Part shown: piece after piece, positions 6,697 to 7,296 of the stretch
Layout of the letters: the number at the start of each line of letters is the position of its first letter
How positions within the stretch are numbered: position 1 is the stretch's first letter
Origin: Holophagaceae bacterium
GTDB lineage: Bacteria > Acidobacteriota > Holophagae > Holophagales > Holophagaceae
Direction of reading: 5' to 3'
NCBI GenBank assembly: GCA_003158505.1
Contig: PMJK01000144.1
Location: forward strand, 1-7,296
Length of the DNA: 7,296 nt
Translations under genes and position numbers: made by a program
The notes under the pieces: model-generated
Database searches by the model: none
Told to the model about the DNA's origin: nothing
What the model saw: the letters and a program-made list of their open reading frames with translations, nothing else

Positions 6697-7296
6697 TTAT
6701 GCGAGAACCATACATGCCGAGAACGTCGTAATCGGTTTACTACACACGGCTATCAAGAGAAAGGAATTTGTGACCGGATGGCATGATTTCCCAACGGATG
6801 GCCCGACACCAGGCTTCACGAACCTCATCCATCCGTACACCAGGGCCCCGGCCAGGAGCAGCCACCCGATGGGGGAGCGTGCGGCTACCCGGAGATCCTG
6901 CCATGAAGGTATGGCCCCAAAAAGCAGGTTCGCCAGGACGAACACCCCGCCCGCCTCCTTCCACCCGAGTCCTGGATGTCCCCCCAGCCTCCACGCGAAC
7001 AACCCATAGGCTGCGCCCAACAGCAGGAGCGGCGCAACCCCGATGAAAAAGGCGTTGTACCAGCGGAGATTTGAAAAGACCACTGCCCCAAGCATAAAGC
7101 CTCGTTGCGCGCGCCTTGGGAACACCGTGAAGTGAACCGGACGGCCGTTGAGCAGCTTGCCCACCATCCAATGGCAGAGCTCATGGCAGAGGGTGCCTGG
7201 GAGCACCAGCAGCGAGAACAGCCAGAAGGATCGCCGGGCCTGGTTCATGACCCAAAGCATCGCGGCGGTTCCAACCAGATACACGAAAGACAATCC
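6697..7296 (-). CDS. Putative multi-pass membrane zinc metallopeptidase (HExxH), 5' end possibly outside window
   Basis: 199 codons are visible, open to the window edge and ending in TAA (6697-6699). A TTG at 7293 could be a start, but the true start may lie outside. The protein begins with a hydrophobic segment (FVYLVGTAAMLWVM), then ARRSFWLFSLLVLPGTLCHELCHWMVGKLLNG. HELCH (codons 7171-7185) fits the HExxH zinc motif embedded in a membrane helix. WYNAFFIGVAPLLLLGAAYGLF is the next hydrophobic segment. Then comes NLLFGAIPSWQDLR (6889-6930), whose Asp could be a third zinc ligand as in the N..P....D motif of site-2 proteases, and a final helix WLLLAGALVYGW. The last roughly 35 codons use rarer, AT-richer codons. 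I recognise no named gene. An M50/S2P-like intramembrane protease or an inactive relative is the best reading; substrates are unknown. It reads in the same direction as livK but has no obvious functional link to transport. Confidence 0.7.
   Translation of the reverse strand, partial: GLSFVYLVGTAAMLWVMNQARRSFWLFSLLVLPGTLCHELCHWMVGKLLNGRPVHFTVFPRRAQRGFMLGAVVFSNLRWYNAFFIGVAPLLLLGAAYGLFAWRLGGHPGLGWKEAGGVFVLANLLFGAIPSWQDLRVAARSPIGWLLLAGALVYGWMRFVKPGVGPSVGKSCHPVTNSFLLIAVCSKPITTFSACMVLA

Overview
This is a high-GC bacterial window devoted almost entirely to branched-chain amino acid (BCAA; Leu/Ile/Val) traffic across the membrane. The Shine-Dalgarno sequences are strong (AGGAGG), the binding protein is a lipoprotein, and intergenic spacing is very tight. 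That suits a GC-rich, probably Gram-negative bacterium such as an acidobacterium/Holophaga-like or deltaproteobacterium-like lineage. This placement is a guess from style; no taxonomic marker is present.

Layout, left to right. Positions 1-153 (+) hold the last 50 codons of a LivF-type ABC ATPase, the end of a liv module lying outside the window. A stem-loop (178-208) follows, and then azlC (235-948, +) and azlD (945-1271, +), the two subunits of an AzlCD-type BCAA exporter, translationally coupled through an ATGA overlap. azlD converges on the next operon with overlapping stop codons at a CTAG palindrome (1268-1271).

From 6585 down to 1268, on the minus strand, lies a complete five-gene BCAA/HAAT-family ABC importer. 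In transcription order it is livK/J (lipoprotein binding protein, 5395-6585), livH (permease, 4172-5335), livM (permease, 2788-4161), livG (ATPase, 1989-2786) and livF (ATPase, 1268-1978). The genes after livK are separated by 1-10 nt, and the ribosome-binding sites overlap or adjoin the preceding stop codons. Between livK and livH a perfect 11-bp stem-loop probably lets the binding protein be made in excess over the membrane complex.

Upstream of livK, on the same strand, is the 3' part (6697 to the window edge) of an unrelated gene. It encodes a multi-pass membrane protein with an HExxH zinc motif and a later N...P-S-x-x-D segment, reminiscent of site-2-protease-like membrane metallopeptidases. 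Its start may lie outside the window.

Functionally, import (liv) and export (azlCD) genes for the same substrate class are packed together, with the ends of two liv modules flanking the exporter. The transporter genes themselves are of known families. The less ordinary points are the N-terminal membrane extension on LivH, the stem-loops, the shared stop-codon palindrome, and the putative membrane metallopeptidase with its compositionally odd tail.
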